NCBI GenBank assembly: GCA_031213475.1
Contig: JARUPZ010000010.1
Location: forward strand, 4,876,776 to 4,940,775
DNA from: Nereocystis luetkeana
Lineage: Eukaryota > Sar > Phaeophyceae > Laminariales > Laminariaceae
Direction of reading: 5' to 3'
DNA length: 64,000 nucleotides
Translations under genes and position numbers: made by a program
Notes under the pieces: model-generated
Databases searched by the model: none
What the model saw: only the letters and a program-made list of their open reading frames with translations
What the model was told of the DNA's origin: nothing
Part shown: in pieces, positions 28,701 through 39,840 of the stretch
Layout of the letters: the number at the start of each line of letters is the position of its first letter
How positions within the stretch are numbered: position 1 is the stretch's first letter

Positions 28701-29151
28701 ATGAAAGGCGCGCAAAGCTCACCCACCCAACCACCCACCGCAACAAAACACATGTGGTGGTATCAATGAAACAAATAAGGCAAAGCATCCAAACACACAG
28801 TGCTTACACCCCCCCCAGACACACCTGATAAACTACAGAAGCCGCAACCGAGTAGGGAGGAGCAAAGACGTATCCCCGCTTCCGACCGGCGCTCGCGGAA
28901 GAGGACGATGACGACGACACGCCGCTGCCGTCACTCGTTCGACTCCTGCCGCCGCCGCCGCCGCGTCCGTCTACCGAGGTAGAGGGAGAAGTGGATGCCA
29001 TCTCCTGAGGCAGCCAGACGCTCTGCTTGAGCGAAAGGGCGACCTCTACCTTCTCCGTTCTCGTTATCGGATCGCTCCAAACCTTCAGCTTCCTAGTGTA
29101 GTGGCCCAGAGGTCGAAACGATGTGAGGTGAAGCGGGGATGTTACAAGCAT
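22743..29151 (-). CDS. Multi-exon gene of unknown family (gene X), about 1,030 residues
   Basis: Proposed exons, in transcript order: 29151-28808 (ATG; donor GGT|GTAAGC), 28686-28521 (phase-consistent; ends CAA|GTGCAT), 27430 to about 27270 (acceptor CTCGCAG; donor unresolved), 25745-23469 (2.3-kb main exon), 22892-22743 (acceptor CTCGCAG, stop TAA). Alternative donors exist in the main exon at 23479. I do not recognise the family. The first exon reads LKVWSDPITRTEKVEVALSL. The second reads YIDGSEAFFHDIAVVVTEG. The main exon is Ala/Gly/Ser-rich, with an acidic QQEEEKEEQDE patch, a short HHHHHHYHQQQQQQQQQ tract and a helical C-terminal part. No signal peptide or membrane span is visible. It sits about 1.1 kb downstream of the nuclease-helicase gene on the same strand, with two MITE-A copies in the gap. 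Confidence is high that the main exon is coding, moderate for the full chain. Confidence 0.65.
23281..23400 (-). repeat. Poly-C-ended dispersed repeat, partial copy, in last intron of gene X
   Basis: Carries CATACGACTACGGCCATGCA and CATCTCTCCTATCGAGTAC, the hallmark blocks of the repeat at 38305, 42412 and 48826, with C runs on both sides (near 23273-23285, 23310-23323 and 23382-23392). Confidence 0.7.
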
Positions 29152-29609
29152 TTGTCAAGAAATGTTGGCGTGCGGACATGTGCGCTTAGGTATATACGTG
29201 GATAGAAGCGATCACCGCCGAGATTTCTATGTCAGCGCTCCCTGAGCAGTCTACTACCAGCAGGCTATCCACTCTAATCAAACAAAAGCGCAAATGGGTG
29301 CCGCGTACCAGGCACGTACTTACGATGACGAGACGCTAATAATGCGACTGTGAACGAAAGTGTGAAACTTAGCCACCGGGACTACATCTCCGTGTACGAA
29401 CACACGAACTACCACGCCGCGATGGGGCCTCCTCCCTCCCACACCTTGGAGGGGTGCACCTGCGCCTAGAATGGAGACGAGCGCAGCTCGAGAAACGACT
29501 CCAATACGCACGATCTCTATTTTATCTCCCTGCGTCCATCTCGTTATACATGTATCCTCGCCCTCTCTTTCACGCACTCTCTCTCGCTCTGACCTATCCT
29601 TCGTAGACC

Positions 29610-29803
29610 TTTTGGGATCGCAGTCCCGTTCAGCGGACAAACCACTCAGATTCCAACTAGTATGGGAGACCATAGCAAATAGGACCAAATGTTGTTATTA
29701 ATAGTAAAAACAGGGAAATAAACAGGTTTTTGTGCTACTGTAGATCCTATTTACCATGGTCCCCCGTCATAGCTTGTCCCCAAAACGAGACCACAGTCTA
29801 AAA
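29610..29803. mobile_element. MITE family B copy split by a MITE-A insertion
   Basis: Left half 29610-29656 (TTTTGGGATCGCAGTCCCGT, then GCGGACAAACCACTCAGA) and right half 29773-29803 (TTGTCCCCAAAACGAGAC, then CACAGTCTAAAA) are the two arms of the element seen intact at 37776-37859. They are separated exactly by MITE-A copy 3. Confidence 0.75.
29657..29772. mobile_element. MITE family A, copy 3 (nested in MITE B)
   Basis: Begins CTAGTATGGGAGACCATAGC and ends TTTACCATGGTCCCCCGTCATAG, a diverged member of the family. It lies between the presumed end of the nuclease-helicase gene and the start codon of gene X. Confidence 0.8.
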
Positions 29804-30036
29804 CGGTCAAGAGGTTCTTCACTCGGAGAGCTCTACTGTTCACTTCACAACCGACGTCGAGACAAAGTTTTATCCTACAGTACCACCCGATACACAAGCC
29901 CATGGACTGTGGGCTATAGGTGTCTAACGATTCAAGGCTCGAAACAAAAAAAAGGGGGAAAATGGTCAAGAGGGGGTATACCCCCCGCATGTTTCAGCCG
30001 AACACGCCCCCACACTTTTCAGACAAACATGGGCGA

Positions 30037-30147
30037 CTATTACGGGGGACCGTAGTAAATAGGACCAAATGTAGTAAGTAACATTTGAGAAATATCTAGG
30101 TTTCTGTGTGTGCCGTAGGTCCTATTAACTATGGCCCCCCGTAATAG
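30037..30147. mobile_element. MITE family A, copy 4
   Basis: Begins CTATTACGGGGGACCGTAGT and ends CTATTAACTATGGCCCCCCGTAATAG; 111 bp, the same length as copies 1 and 2. It lies about 130 bp beyond the proposed stop codon of the nuclease-helicase gene. Confidence 0.85.
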
Positions 30148-30279
30148 GGTCAGCGCGTCCGCGGGAGGTGCCCGCGCGCGTCTCAACCTCCCTTGAATTC
30201 AATATTGACGCGCTGGCAAGACGTCCAGAGCCATGCAGAGCACGCGCATCAGCGTTTTCTTTTTCTTTTTTCGACCACC

Positions 30280-31008
30280 CTATTGGGGCTGACGGGCCCA
30301 GAGACGCAGGAGGTTCCTCCCCCTGTTGGCTAAAAGTTGGGGAATCATGTCCCCGTACCTCTTCTTCATGTATGCGTTGCCCCTCGACTCAATGCTTTCC
30401 CCGCTTCAGCTTCAGCCTAACAATATGCCCCTTCTTGATCGCTTTGGCTAGCTTCCATCCCTCGCCATGAATATGTTCAAGCGTGTTTTCCCTTACCCTC
30501 CCCCCCCCGCCCTGGCCCGTATGGCTTGCTCCGTCTCCAACGAGATGCGTGGGCAATGGTCAAATGCTCAAGGCAAGCCAAAAAAGGCAAGTACCCCCCA
30601 ACCTTCCCACCCGTATGGCCAAAATAGGCGGGGAGTGCATCCCCCTTGGGATATTTTCCCACATAAAGTGTACCGGTTACGTCGGACCCAAAACGCACCG
30701 GACAGCTTCCCCCAGATCAGGACCCCCCCGGCGAGAAAAGATTGGCAACAAAAGTGCAGCCGCTAGTTGCAGCTGCTAATTGCTACCCCTCATTGCAACC
30801 CTTACAACAGCTCTAGCTCCTTTCTTCCGTTGCAACCCTCTTACCGCTCTCGGTTAACGTTGGCCATAGCAGCCAGGAGGCGCGCTCCGAGAGGAATGTC
30901 CTCCACCAGGGACGAACACTCGCCTACGTGGTTGTCCCCCCTCGCGAACTTGATCACCTGGAGGATTCGCCGCAACATATACGAAGTGGTAGGAAATTGA
31001 TTTACCAC

Positions 31009-31039
<31 letters not shown>

Positions 31040-34000
31040 GTCAGTACCGTTCCCTTGCGCACTGGTACCGCGGTGCGACGGGACATTTTGTACACTTGGT
31101 TTTCTTGCGTCGAGACGCTTTTCTGTAGCCCATACTTTGACCACGGCCGAGATTTCAAGGAAGTGAGCTATGTTGTGTGAGAACTTCATCCTCATCAACA
31201 ACATCACGACGGACGGGGGTGGGGAAAAGAGCAGGGTGGTAGGAAATAGGTAACCCCACGACTGCATCATACGTCGAAAACGAGCACGAACGTACGGAGC
31301 CGGGAGAATAAGGGGAACAGAGTGGGGGCGATAATTGCCTTGAAAGCCGGATAAAGAGCCGTTCTTTGTCGACGAGTCGTGGCCGGGGAGATACACAAAT
31401 GTTCCTAGCGACGGCGTTCGAGGGCGTTTCTGCTCAACAGCAGCCGCGGCGGCGACGGCGGCAGCGGAAGCGGCAGCAAAAGCGCAACAATCAGCAGCAG
31501 AAACACCAACAGCAACGACATCATCGCGTGATTCGTGGAGTTTACCCTAATATGTACCAGGTATGCAGCTTCAAAAAACATTCGAGACACATTAGCAACA
31601 CAAGCACTATCGGTACGTGTATGACAAGCGCGAGGGAGAAGCGTATGGGCCACCTTGTACCAACAATCCCTATTGCTGTCGTTCTGTGTTCTCACATTAA
31701 CTCATCGCCGTAATCTATTCAGTGATCACAAGCCAGACAGGAATCAAATAGTTATTGAGTGGCATAAAAAAGCCGAAGTCGTCATAAAAAGAAATCGATA
31801 AACGACCTGATGGGAATCACTCTCAGCGAACGAACAAACCGAAACAAAAATCAACGCCCGCCGTCGGGTGTATCATATGCAAACGCTGTGCGAATTGAAG
31901 CAGGACATTAACTAAACAATAAAGTGTACCTGGCTGGGAGCACCGACGCGCCCGCCTTCGAACGGGATTTCTACTCCAAACACCTTTTTCAGCATTCCGT
32001 CCGGCGCCTCCCTGAAAAAGACACGGGAGGGAGAAAGGAAAACACAAACGATGACATGCACGAGCAAAAACAAAAAAACGCAGTAACGCAGCAACAACAA
32101 CAACAACAACAACAAACAAGCAAATAAGCAAAGCACGAGAACAAAACAAACAAAAGCGAAGACGAGGAGGCGATGAAGCCTGAGGTCTAATCACATCACA
32201 CATTGGGAAATGAATAAAATGCTAAAACCAAAACGCTTCGTGTCTCTTGTAAAGGCATTTTCCGTGCATCACAGTCCCTCGGAGTCGGTTTGGCGCCCAC
32301 CATGAAAGGGAGGCCGCAAAACTCCTAGGGGATCCCCCTCTTCGCCGTCGCTTTCGCGGCGCGTTAAAATATTCGCCCGATGCGCTTGCCGACCGCTCTA
32401 TCACTACTCTATCGGGACATATATAGCAATCAGAACCAAATAGGTGGTCAAAACACAGGGGGATACGCGGTTTCTGGCTTCATCTAGGCTAAACACAGGG
32501 GGATACACGGTTTCGGCTTCATCTAGGGGTTCTGAATACTATCAATACTACGAATGGCCCGCCGTGATAGCTGCAACACACATCGGTCCGTCGGTAACCC
32601 TAACTGATCCATCAAAAAGGGCGCGTCGTCATAGGTCAGGAAAGGTCGGACTTTTTGTTTCGGTCTACGCCGTTCAATAAGCGGTCTGTCCATGCCTCTC
32701 GAAGGCGTACCCGCCGCCTTCCGTTTCAAGCTCGGGCAAGGGCCGGAGCGGATACGTCGAGAACGGGAATCACGGGTTGTCCTCGGGCGCATCAAACGCC
32801 GCAACCGATGTCTGGTCTAAAGTGTATCGTTGGGGAAATGAATCTATCGATAGGCTTTACGGATGACAACAGATGTAGAAACGCGCCAATCGTTAGTATC
32901 TACCGACGATAATAGACTCGTCCATTGCGTCACAAAGTACGGCATTGCGACTACAGTGGCCAATGTCTATTGCCCAGGGTATGCATAGTACAAACCAAGT
33001 GTGAAAATAGTATAGAAACAATTGAATCACTGTTCATGAGCGTGAACCCCCCCCCAACGGTATACTAACAATTACATGCTTCCAACCTGTTCGTTCCCAG
33101 CACGGAGTGCCAGCTATCGGATGACTACGGGGATGGCGAAACGGGAGGGCGGAAGAGCGCTCGTCGGACTATGCGACAGGCCGGCATCGTTCGGAGAAAT
33201 AGCCATCTTGGCTTGGTTGACGACAACAGCAAAAAAAACGAGTTTCGTTTACTCAACATCACAGCAACCCTGCCCGATCACTCTCTAAACAAACGAAAAT
33301 GAACAAACCACGAGGGAACCATCAACGCGCCTCCAAACCGCCTCCTTCCCTGTTCCCCCGCCACGCCACACCCCATACTACATACCCGGCGGGAACGATT
33401 CTCGCCCCAACCATCGCATTCCCTGAAACAAAAAACAAAAAAACAGATCGCGCGGTTGGGCGACAAAGGTCTTCAACGGTCACTGTAACGGCCATACAAC
33501 CCACAAAAAGGGTACCCACGGGATCCTTAGAACGGGTCCGCCTTTTCCAAAAGCATCAATAAGTTGTCGGGTTTAGTTGATACCTGGTATGGCATTACAG
33601 GCATGTCGGTCCCCCTCCCTCCCGTGTGATTCCACTCTTACGAAAAGGGATATATATACCTGGTACCAGGTATATTGCAGTGCTCCACCCCCTAACGCGA
33701 ACCCTAATCCCGCCTCTACCCTCCCATATAACGTGATTGGTCCAGCGGAATTCCGGCGAAAACACACAAATCTGAAAATAGAAACGATCGACTACATAAA
33801 ACAAATCACACCAGAACACGAACTCGTGAAAAGTCCCCAGTTACCTATACTTTATCCCCTATGTCAAGTCACCAATACGGACGAGGTTGCACCTGGTGCA
33901 AGGTATTTGCTTGAACGGCCCCCGATCCCGGTTTCAACATTATCGCACCCACCTCTCCCCATACATCTCTAGCTGCACCATGGGCGCGTCCGTGACGGCG

Positions 34001-36309
34001 TAGGCTCCGTTAGTCCTGTCCGCCATGAACGTACGGAACTTCTTCAGGTTGGACGACGTGTGAGGAACGTCCAAGGTTAGAACATACCCCACGTCGTCGA
34101 CGTACTCCCGATGCACCTTTCATTATTTCGGTCGCCCCACGGATGGCGCAGGGAGGGCAGGGGAGAGGGGGGAGGGGGCTACAACATGAGTTTTGAGCAG
34201 AAGATTGGGCTTTTAGGATCGAAACATGAACAGCGAGTACACCGGCGTCTTCGGCCAAGCCATCTACCTTGAAGGGTCGTGCGAGACCTGTCTGAAACGT
34301 CAAACATAATACACAATTCAGATACGTTGGGATTGGGGTATGCGAAAAACGAAATGAATTACATCAGGATTCGAAAATAATCTACCCATACTCCACTCAA
34401 GTCGTGCTTAGCCGTACGCGTATGGTCATAGACCCTCGCATCCCTACAATGACGAGACGGAGCGCGTCGGGGTTTCACCCACCAGGCCGACATTTCTTGC
34501 ACCGAGCGCGAAGCGTCGTGAGGTGAAGAGGGGGGGGGGGGGGGGTTATTAGTCGACGTTTTCTACTATCTATGGGTTCCAGCTGCACCTGAGAATGCTG
34601 TGGAGATTGTTCTAAATAGCGCGCCGAAACCATGACACGCAAACATCTCCTATTCTTTCGGTTTCTCACCAATGTCTTCTTCCCATTGGTCGACTTGACT
34701 CCCCACTGTCGCAGGGACCTCTTGTGAAGGGTCGCGAACCTCTCCGACACTACGAGGCACAGCCGCCTCTCTCCGACCGCCAGCGTTTTCCTGGGAGAAC
34801 ACAAACAAAACGAGCGGCGAAAAACGGAAACTGAGACACCAACACAAACACGTGCGAGGGCACGCGCAACGGGGGGGGCGGGGGGGGGGGGGGGGGGGTT
34901 GCAGCACATGACTGCTGACTACAATCCGTCATTCGCGTGCGTGTTTTAGGTGCTGTCGGTATTTACCCTACGGCGCTATCGTGGTTCTGTCGTGATGATA
35001 TCACGGTGCTACCACGGAGTTATGGTGACAGGGGTCCTGTCGGTGACGTGAAGAAAAGACAGAACCCATCTAGACAGCGATCAAAATCACACATAGGAGT
35101 GCACATGATATAGTACAGTTCAACTATATGGGCACCCGCATACACCCATAAGGACAGTTCAAGTATATGGGCACCCGCATACACCCAAAAGACAACATCA
35201 TACATAGCACGGCACCGGCACCGCTACGCAATCTGATTTGGTACCAAACACTGGTCGAGCACCATGCGCACACGTGCGCCTCAACCTGCCTCCTATAATA
35301 TACCTGGTATAGCCTGAAGGAACCCCCTTTCCCTCCCCGTGCGAAAAGGAATCTAAAAGCTTTCTAGAGGACCACATTATCACGTGAGAGAAAAACAAAG
35401 TATGTCGCCTTTGCATCATGAGCCGGTCGGTTCCAAGTATGCCCCAAGGATGTCAGACCAGAAAACCGGGAAAAGTAGAGTTGTCGCCCGCCCGCAAGAA
35501 CCAGGCCGAGGAAATGGGTCGTCCCATGTATAACTTGGGGCTTCTTCTCTCATTGTAAATATGCTCAAGTACCGATGCATATAGATTTTGGGGCTAGGGA
35601 CGGGTTGTACTCATACTTGATTAGTTTCGCACTAGAGGGAAGCGATATGGCGGCACTGCGTTTAGTTCTCTATCCGAGGGTATATAGCCAGGTATCACAG
35701 CTTCACAGGGTGACATGAAATCGTCGTGGGAGGGGGGCCGGAATACTGGATGGTCGGTCTGCTCCTATTAGCAGAAGGAAATGCGAACATAGAAGCAACC
35801 GACACAGCATAAACATACACGCACGTACAAACGCTGCCAATATGGAACACGCAACACGGAATGGATACCCAAAGCTAAAAACACGCGCATAGCAGAACAC
35901 GCACAGTACACAATACGCACGACAGAGGCATTATATAACATACAAATACGCCAGTACATATATACATATACACAACATCAAAACCCACACGAAACACGTA
36001 CAACACACTATGCACGCATAAACGCAACATATACCTGGTAGTGCAGTAGAACACAAAAACCGTAAGTACCTCAAGGTAGCGGGGGGGGGGGGGGAAGCTC
36101 CGTTCGCTTGCGTAATTTACAAGAGCAGGGATCGTCACTACGAAAAAACGGGTGCTTGCCGAACAAATAAGAAAACTCATCTCAAAAGACAAAATGCTGC
36201 AGGGGGATGCCGTACGCATCCTGTCATCGTACCAGGTACGTCAAAAGGTGAAGAGGAGAATTTACAACTACAAAACAGCTCCAGTGGGAGAAAGACGGGA
36301 GCGGGGGAG

Positions 36310-36354
<45 letters not shown>

Positions 36355-38203
36355 GTTGCAATCGTTTCTGTGAGGGTCCCAATACATGCAGAAAACTGCG
36401 TACGGCACGGACCTAGTCGGCTCCGTGTTGCTCCCATCGTCGGGATCTTCTGTCGCGTCCCTTGTTCTCCGGTCTCCGTTGGTCTTCTTGGTCACCGAAT
36501 ACACGAGTCCCACGATTGGGTCAGAAGCAGCCGCCGCGTCCTTGTCGTAGTACCCCTCCGCCTCGGACAACTCCTCCGACGCCCGTATCGACTCAGACAT
36601 GAGATCCGCCGTGCCTTCCAACGAAGTAGCAGCGGCAGCAGGAGGAGAAACAGCAGCAGCCTCGGTAGCAGCAGCAGCTGCATCAACGACTGTAGCAGGA
36701 TTTCGAACAGCAGCAGCAGCAGCAGCATCAACAGCACAAGCACCAGGGGCGCCGGAAGAGGCAGCAGAGGCAGCAGAGGCAGAAGCAGCCGCAGAAGCCG
36801 AGGCGGCTCCTCTGGCAAAGGCCTTCTCGATAACCTCAGCTGCGACCTGTCCCAAGCCGCCTTCGGTGCCCTCCGCCTCCCCGACCCAGCCTCCCGCACC
36901 GCCACCTACCACGCTCCCGGCGTCGACACGACTTTTCGCGTTGCCACCCACCCTCCCTCTTCCGCGCTTCTTCCCCTCTTCATTTTTTCTTCCGCTACCG
37001 TACACATCACCCCCGCTCCCCGCTCCCGCTCCCGCTCCCGCCTCCACACCTTCCCCTCCTTGTCGTTCTTCTCCTTCGCGGTTTGCTGGGGGGTCGGGGA
37101 GGGGAAGCCTAAGGTCGTTCATAAGGTTCCAGAGCTGGCTGGTGATGGCGTTAGGGCCGAGCCCCGCGCGGCTCGGGGTCTGGTAGACGTACTTGTAGAA
37201 CGGCCTAGAGGGCTGCAGGCTGATCTCCTTCATCCCCGGGTAGACTGCAGAAGTTTTTTTAATCGAATCGCGTGTGTTTTGTTTGGGGGGAGGGGGGGGG
37301 GGAATCGCCCGGCAAAACAGCACAGCCGAAGCGAAGAACAAGGGAACGGAGACATTCACAAAGTTACAACGGTATAATATAAGAAAAGCAACACGAAAAA
37401 ATAGTGTACTTGTGCGATAACTAAATGTGAGACGTTTTAGGGGGGGGGGGAGAGCATGAAACAACCCCCATCCCCTGAAAAACGTTTTCAATACGTTCAT
37501 ATTGAAAACCATAGACGAAAAACGAATAAAAGAGAGGAGGGGGATTGCCAGCTTGGCTCGGTTGTAGCACGGAGACCGTATCGGCGGGGGTTTGCTGGTG
37601 GGGTGAAGGCAAAAAAACAGAGGGGCGCCGCCAGGGGTCAGGGGCATGACATTGGGCTCTTGTGGGACCTGCGGCGCCCGTGTGGAAAAGGCAAAAACGA
37701 ATACAACACAGTACTGTTCATGTTGTGCTAGAATTACCGAGCTCACAAAACATGGAACGTGTGTGCTTTCAACCATTTTAGGGCTGCAGTCCCGTTTAGG
37801 GGACAGACTACTTGAGAATTTGAGTGGTTTGTCCCCAAAACGGGACTGAAGTCCTAAAAAGGGGTCAATGGACGAGCACCGCTTCAACACCATTTCCGTG
37901 TATACTGCGCGCGCTTAGTGCGAGTTTTCGTGGAACTTCAGGTGCAACACAGAACAAAAACAAAAAACAAAAACAAGAGAAGTTACTCAAGCGCCATCAT
38001 TTGAAATACGAAACCGCAGGCCTTCCCCCCCGCCCGCCCAGACACCCCCATCTGAATGTTTTTTGAGTCCCACCGCGGGGAAGGAGATCGCTGAGCTGGC
38101 TGGACGTGACGGCGTGGCCCTGGAGCAAAACCTCCATTGCTTTGCTCATGTCGGCCTGTTCCACAACATTCTTGTTTCTTTTGTCCGTCTTCAGTTTGAT
38201 CAG
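30280..38203 (-). CDS. Exons 19-25: helicase C-terminal extension of unknown function
   Basis: 38203-38074 reads LIKLKTDKRNKNVVEQAD and continues the helicase. 37244-36496 starts VYPGMKEISLQPSRPFYKYV, then becomes a Gly/Glu/Ala-rich linker, ending at GLVYS just before GTGACC. A 24-bp microexon (34291-34268, TGLARPFK) and 34116-33953 (VHREYVDDVGYVLTLDVPH, ending LEMYGE) follow. Then come 32011-31930 (REAPDGMLKKVFGVEIPFEG), 30957-30845 (VIKFARGDNHVGECSSLVED) and 30382-30280 (RGNAYMKKRYGDMIPQLLAN, ending WARQPQ-stop). Phases agree at every junction. I do not recognise the fold. It could be a new accessory domain or a diverged OB-like tail. Confidence 0.65.
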
Positions 38204-39768
38204 CTGCGCGGGAAGACCACGCACGCGAGTCAACCAAATGGGAAGCAGGGAGGGCGAGAGCTAGTCGATTTCACGACAAACGGGGGGGGGGTGGGAGGGT
38301 AGGGGGGGGTGCTCGATAGGAGAGATGTACACGATCTCATGCATGGTCGTAGTCGTAAGACCATAGACCCTCGCATCCGTACAATGCCGGGACGGAGCAC
38401 GTCGAGTTTTCACCGACCAGGCAGACATTGCTTGCACCAAGCGCGAAGCGCAGTGAGGTGTCCGGCGAGTCGAAACGCGGGGGGGGGGGGGGGGGGGGGG
38501 GGGGGCGGGGGGTCGTCCGGGAGATATAGAACACGAATAAATGGTGGACTTGCGTGCGTGTCGGTTACGACACGATGAGGCTTTTTGGTGTCTTCGGTTA
38601 ATCCTCAAAAGATATACATCGAAATCGGCGACTCTGTAGCCTGCTATATGTATCAGCCTCGCACATTTGCGTGAGTTATTCAGATTCAGCGACTGACGGC
38701 CCAACACATGAAATATATACCAGGTATCAAACTCCATCACTCATACTCAGCATCAGAACGGGTTCGCTCTTGCTGCCAAGTGCCATGCTAAACATATGGT
38801 GTATCTCCAGGCAAATAAACTGTGTCCCCCTCTTCCCCCTACCGAGATAACAAACAAGCGAACGTTTTTCAAGCGTTTTATTTTTGTCCACATGTACGTG
38901 CGCGTCCAGCTCTAGATTTGGTATCAGAGCCGTATCACATCGGACAGGGTACACACCAAGAATCAAGAAAAGAAAGGTGGATACGTAGCTTCGGTCGATC
39001 CGTCCCCACAGAGGGAATACGCTCCTTATTCAACCTTCAACGGGAAATGAGGGTGAGCCACTCATAGATACACGTATTCGTTTCAAAACCGCGGATCTCC
39101 CTGGGAAGCGGGAACCACTCACGTTTCTGGGGAAAGTCCATGCCAGCAGTAGCCTCAGAAGGTTGGCGAGATCAGGGTCGAACGTGGGGTCGCGCGGCAC
39201 GGTCGGTACCGGTTCGCCCGTGAGGACGGTTACACGCCTGTTGGTTTTGTGTAGATCACGAGCCGGGAAGGTCTATATCAGTAGTTGATCGTTGAAGGTC
39301 GGTGCTTTTTATCGATGCATGTCCCATAATCTGCTTAGTGCCTGGTACCTGGTAGATGACTAATGGTCGCACGATGGACAATTAAATCGCAACGATCAGT
39401 TGATCGTCCAGGCGGTGGTCGGTTACCGTGGCTTGAAACGTTCTGTTTCGTGATAAACGCAGGTGAGGAGTCGAAAAGTGCCTCGCTTGGGAAGGAAATT
39501 ACGGTCACGGCACGTGTGCGCAGACGAAAGTGAAACACGACCGAAAATGTTCGTCAGGTGCGCATGGCATCCATAAAAACAGGACAGCCGGCACCAGAAG
39601 AGCAACGGACAAGAAGCACGCCTGCCAAGTCTAAGCAAACATCACCTGAAAGCAACAACAACAACAAGAGCGGCAACAATAACGACAACACCACCCATAG
39701 CAACAGCAACGACAACAGCGACAACACAAACAGCAACACCAAGACTACAACCAACACCACGAGCAGCG

Positions 39769-39840
<72 letters not shown>

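Noticed and set aside
28444-28788. Minus-strand Arg/Ser/Gly-rich frame at gene X exon 2
   Set aside because: The alternative frame (YIDGSEAFFHDIAV) reads as ordinary protein and fits the GGT|GTAAGC donor phase of exon 1.
30280-30400. 30280-30382 as part of an unrelated small gene
   Set aside because: It joins the 30957-30845 exon with matching phase and ends in a stop, so it is taken as the terminal exon.
36370-37377. Plus-strand 335-residue Arg/Ser-rich frame
   Set aside because: Antisense of helicase-tail exon 37244-36496, which is phase-consistent at both ends.
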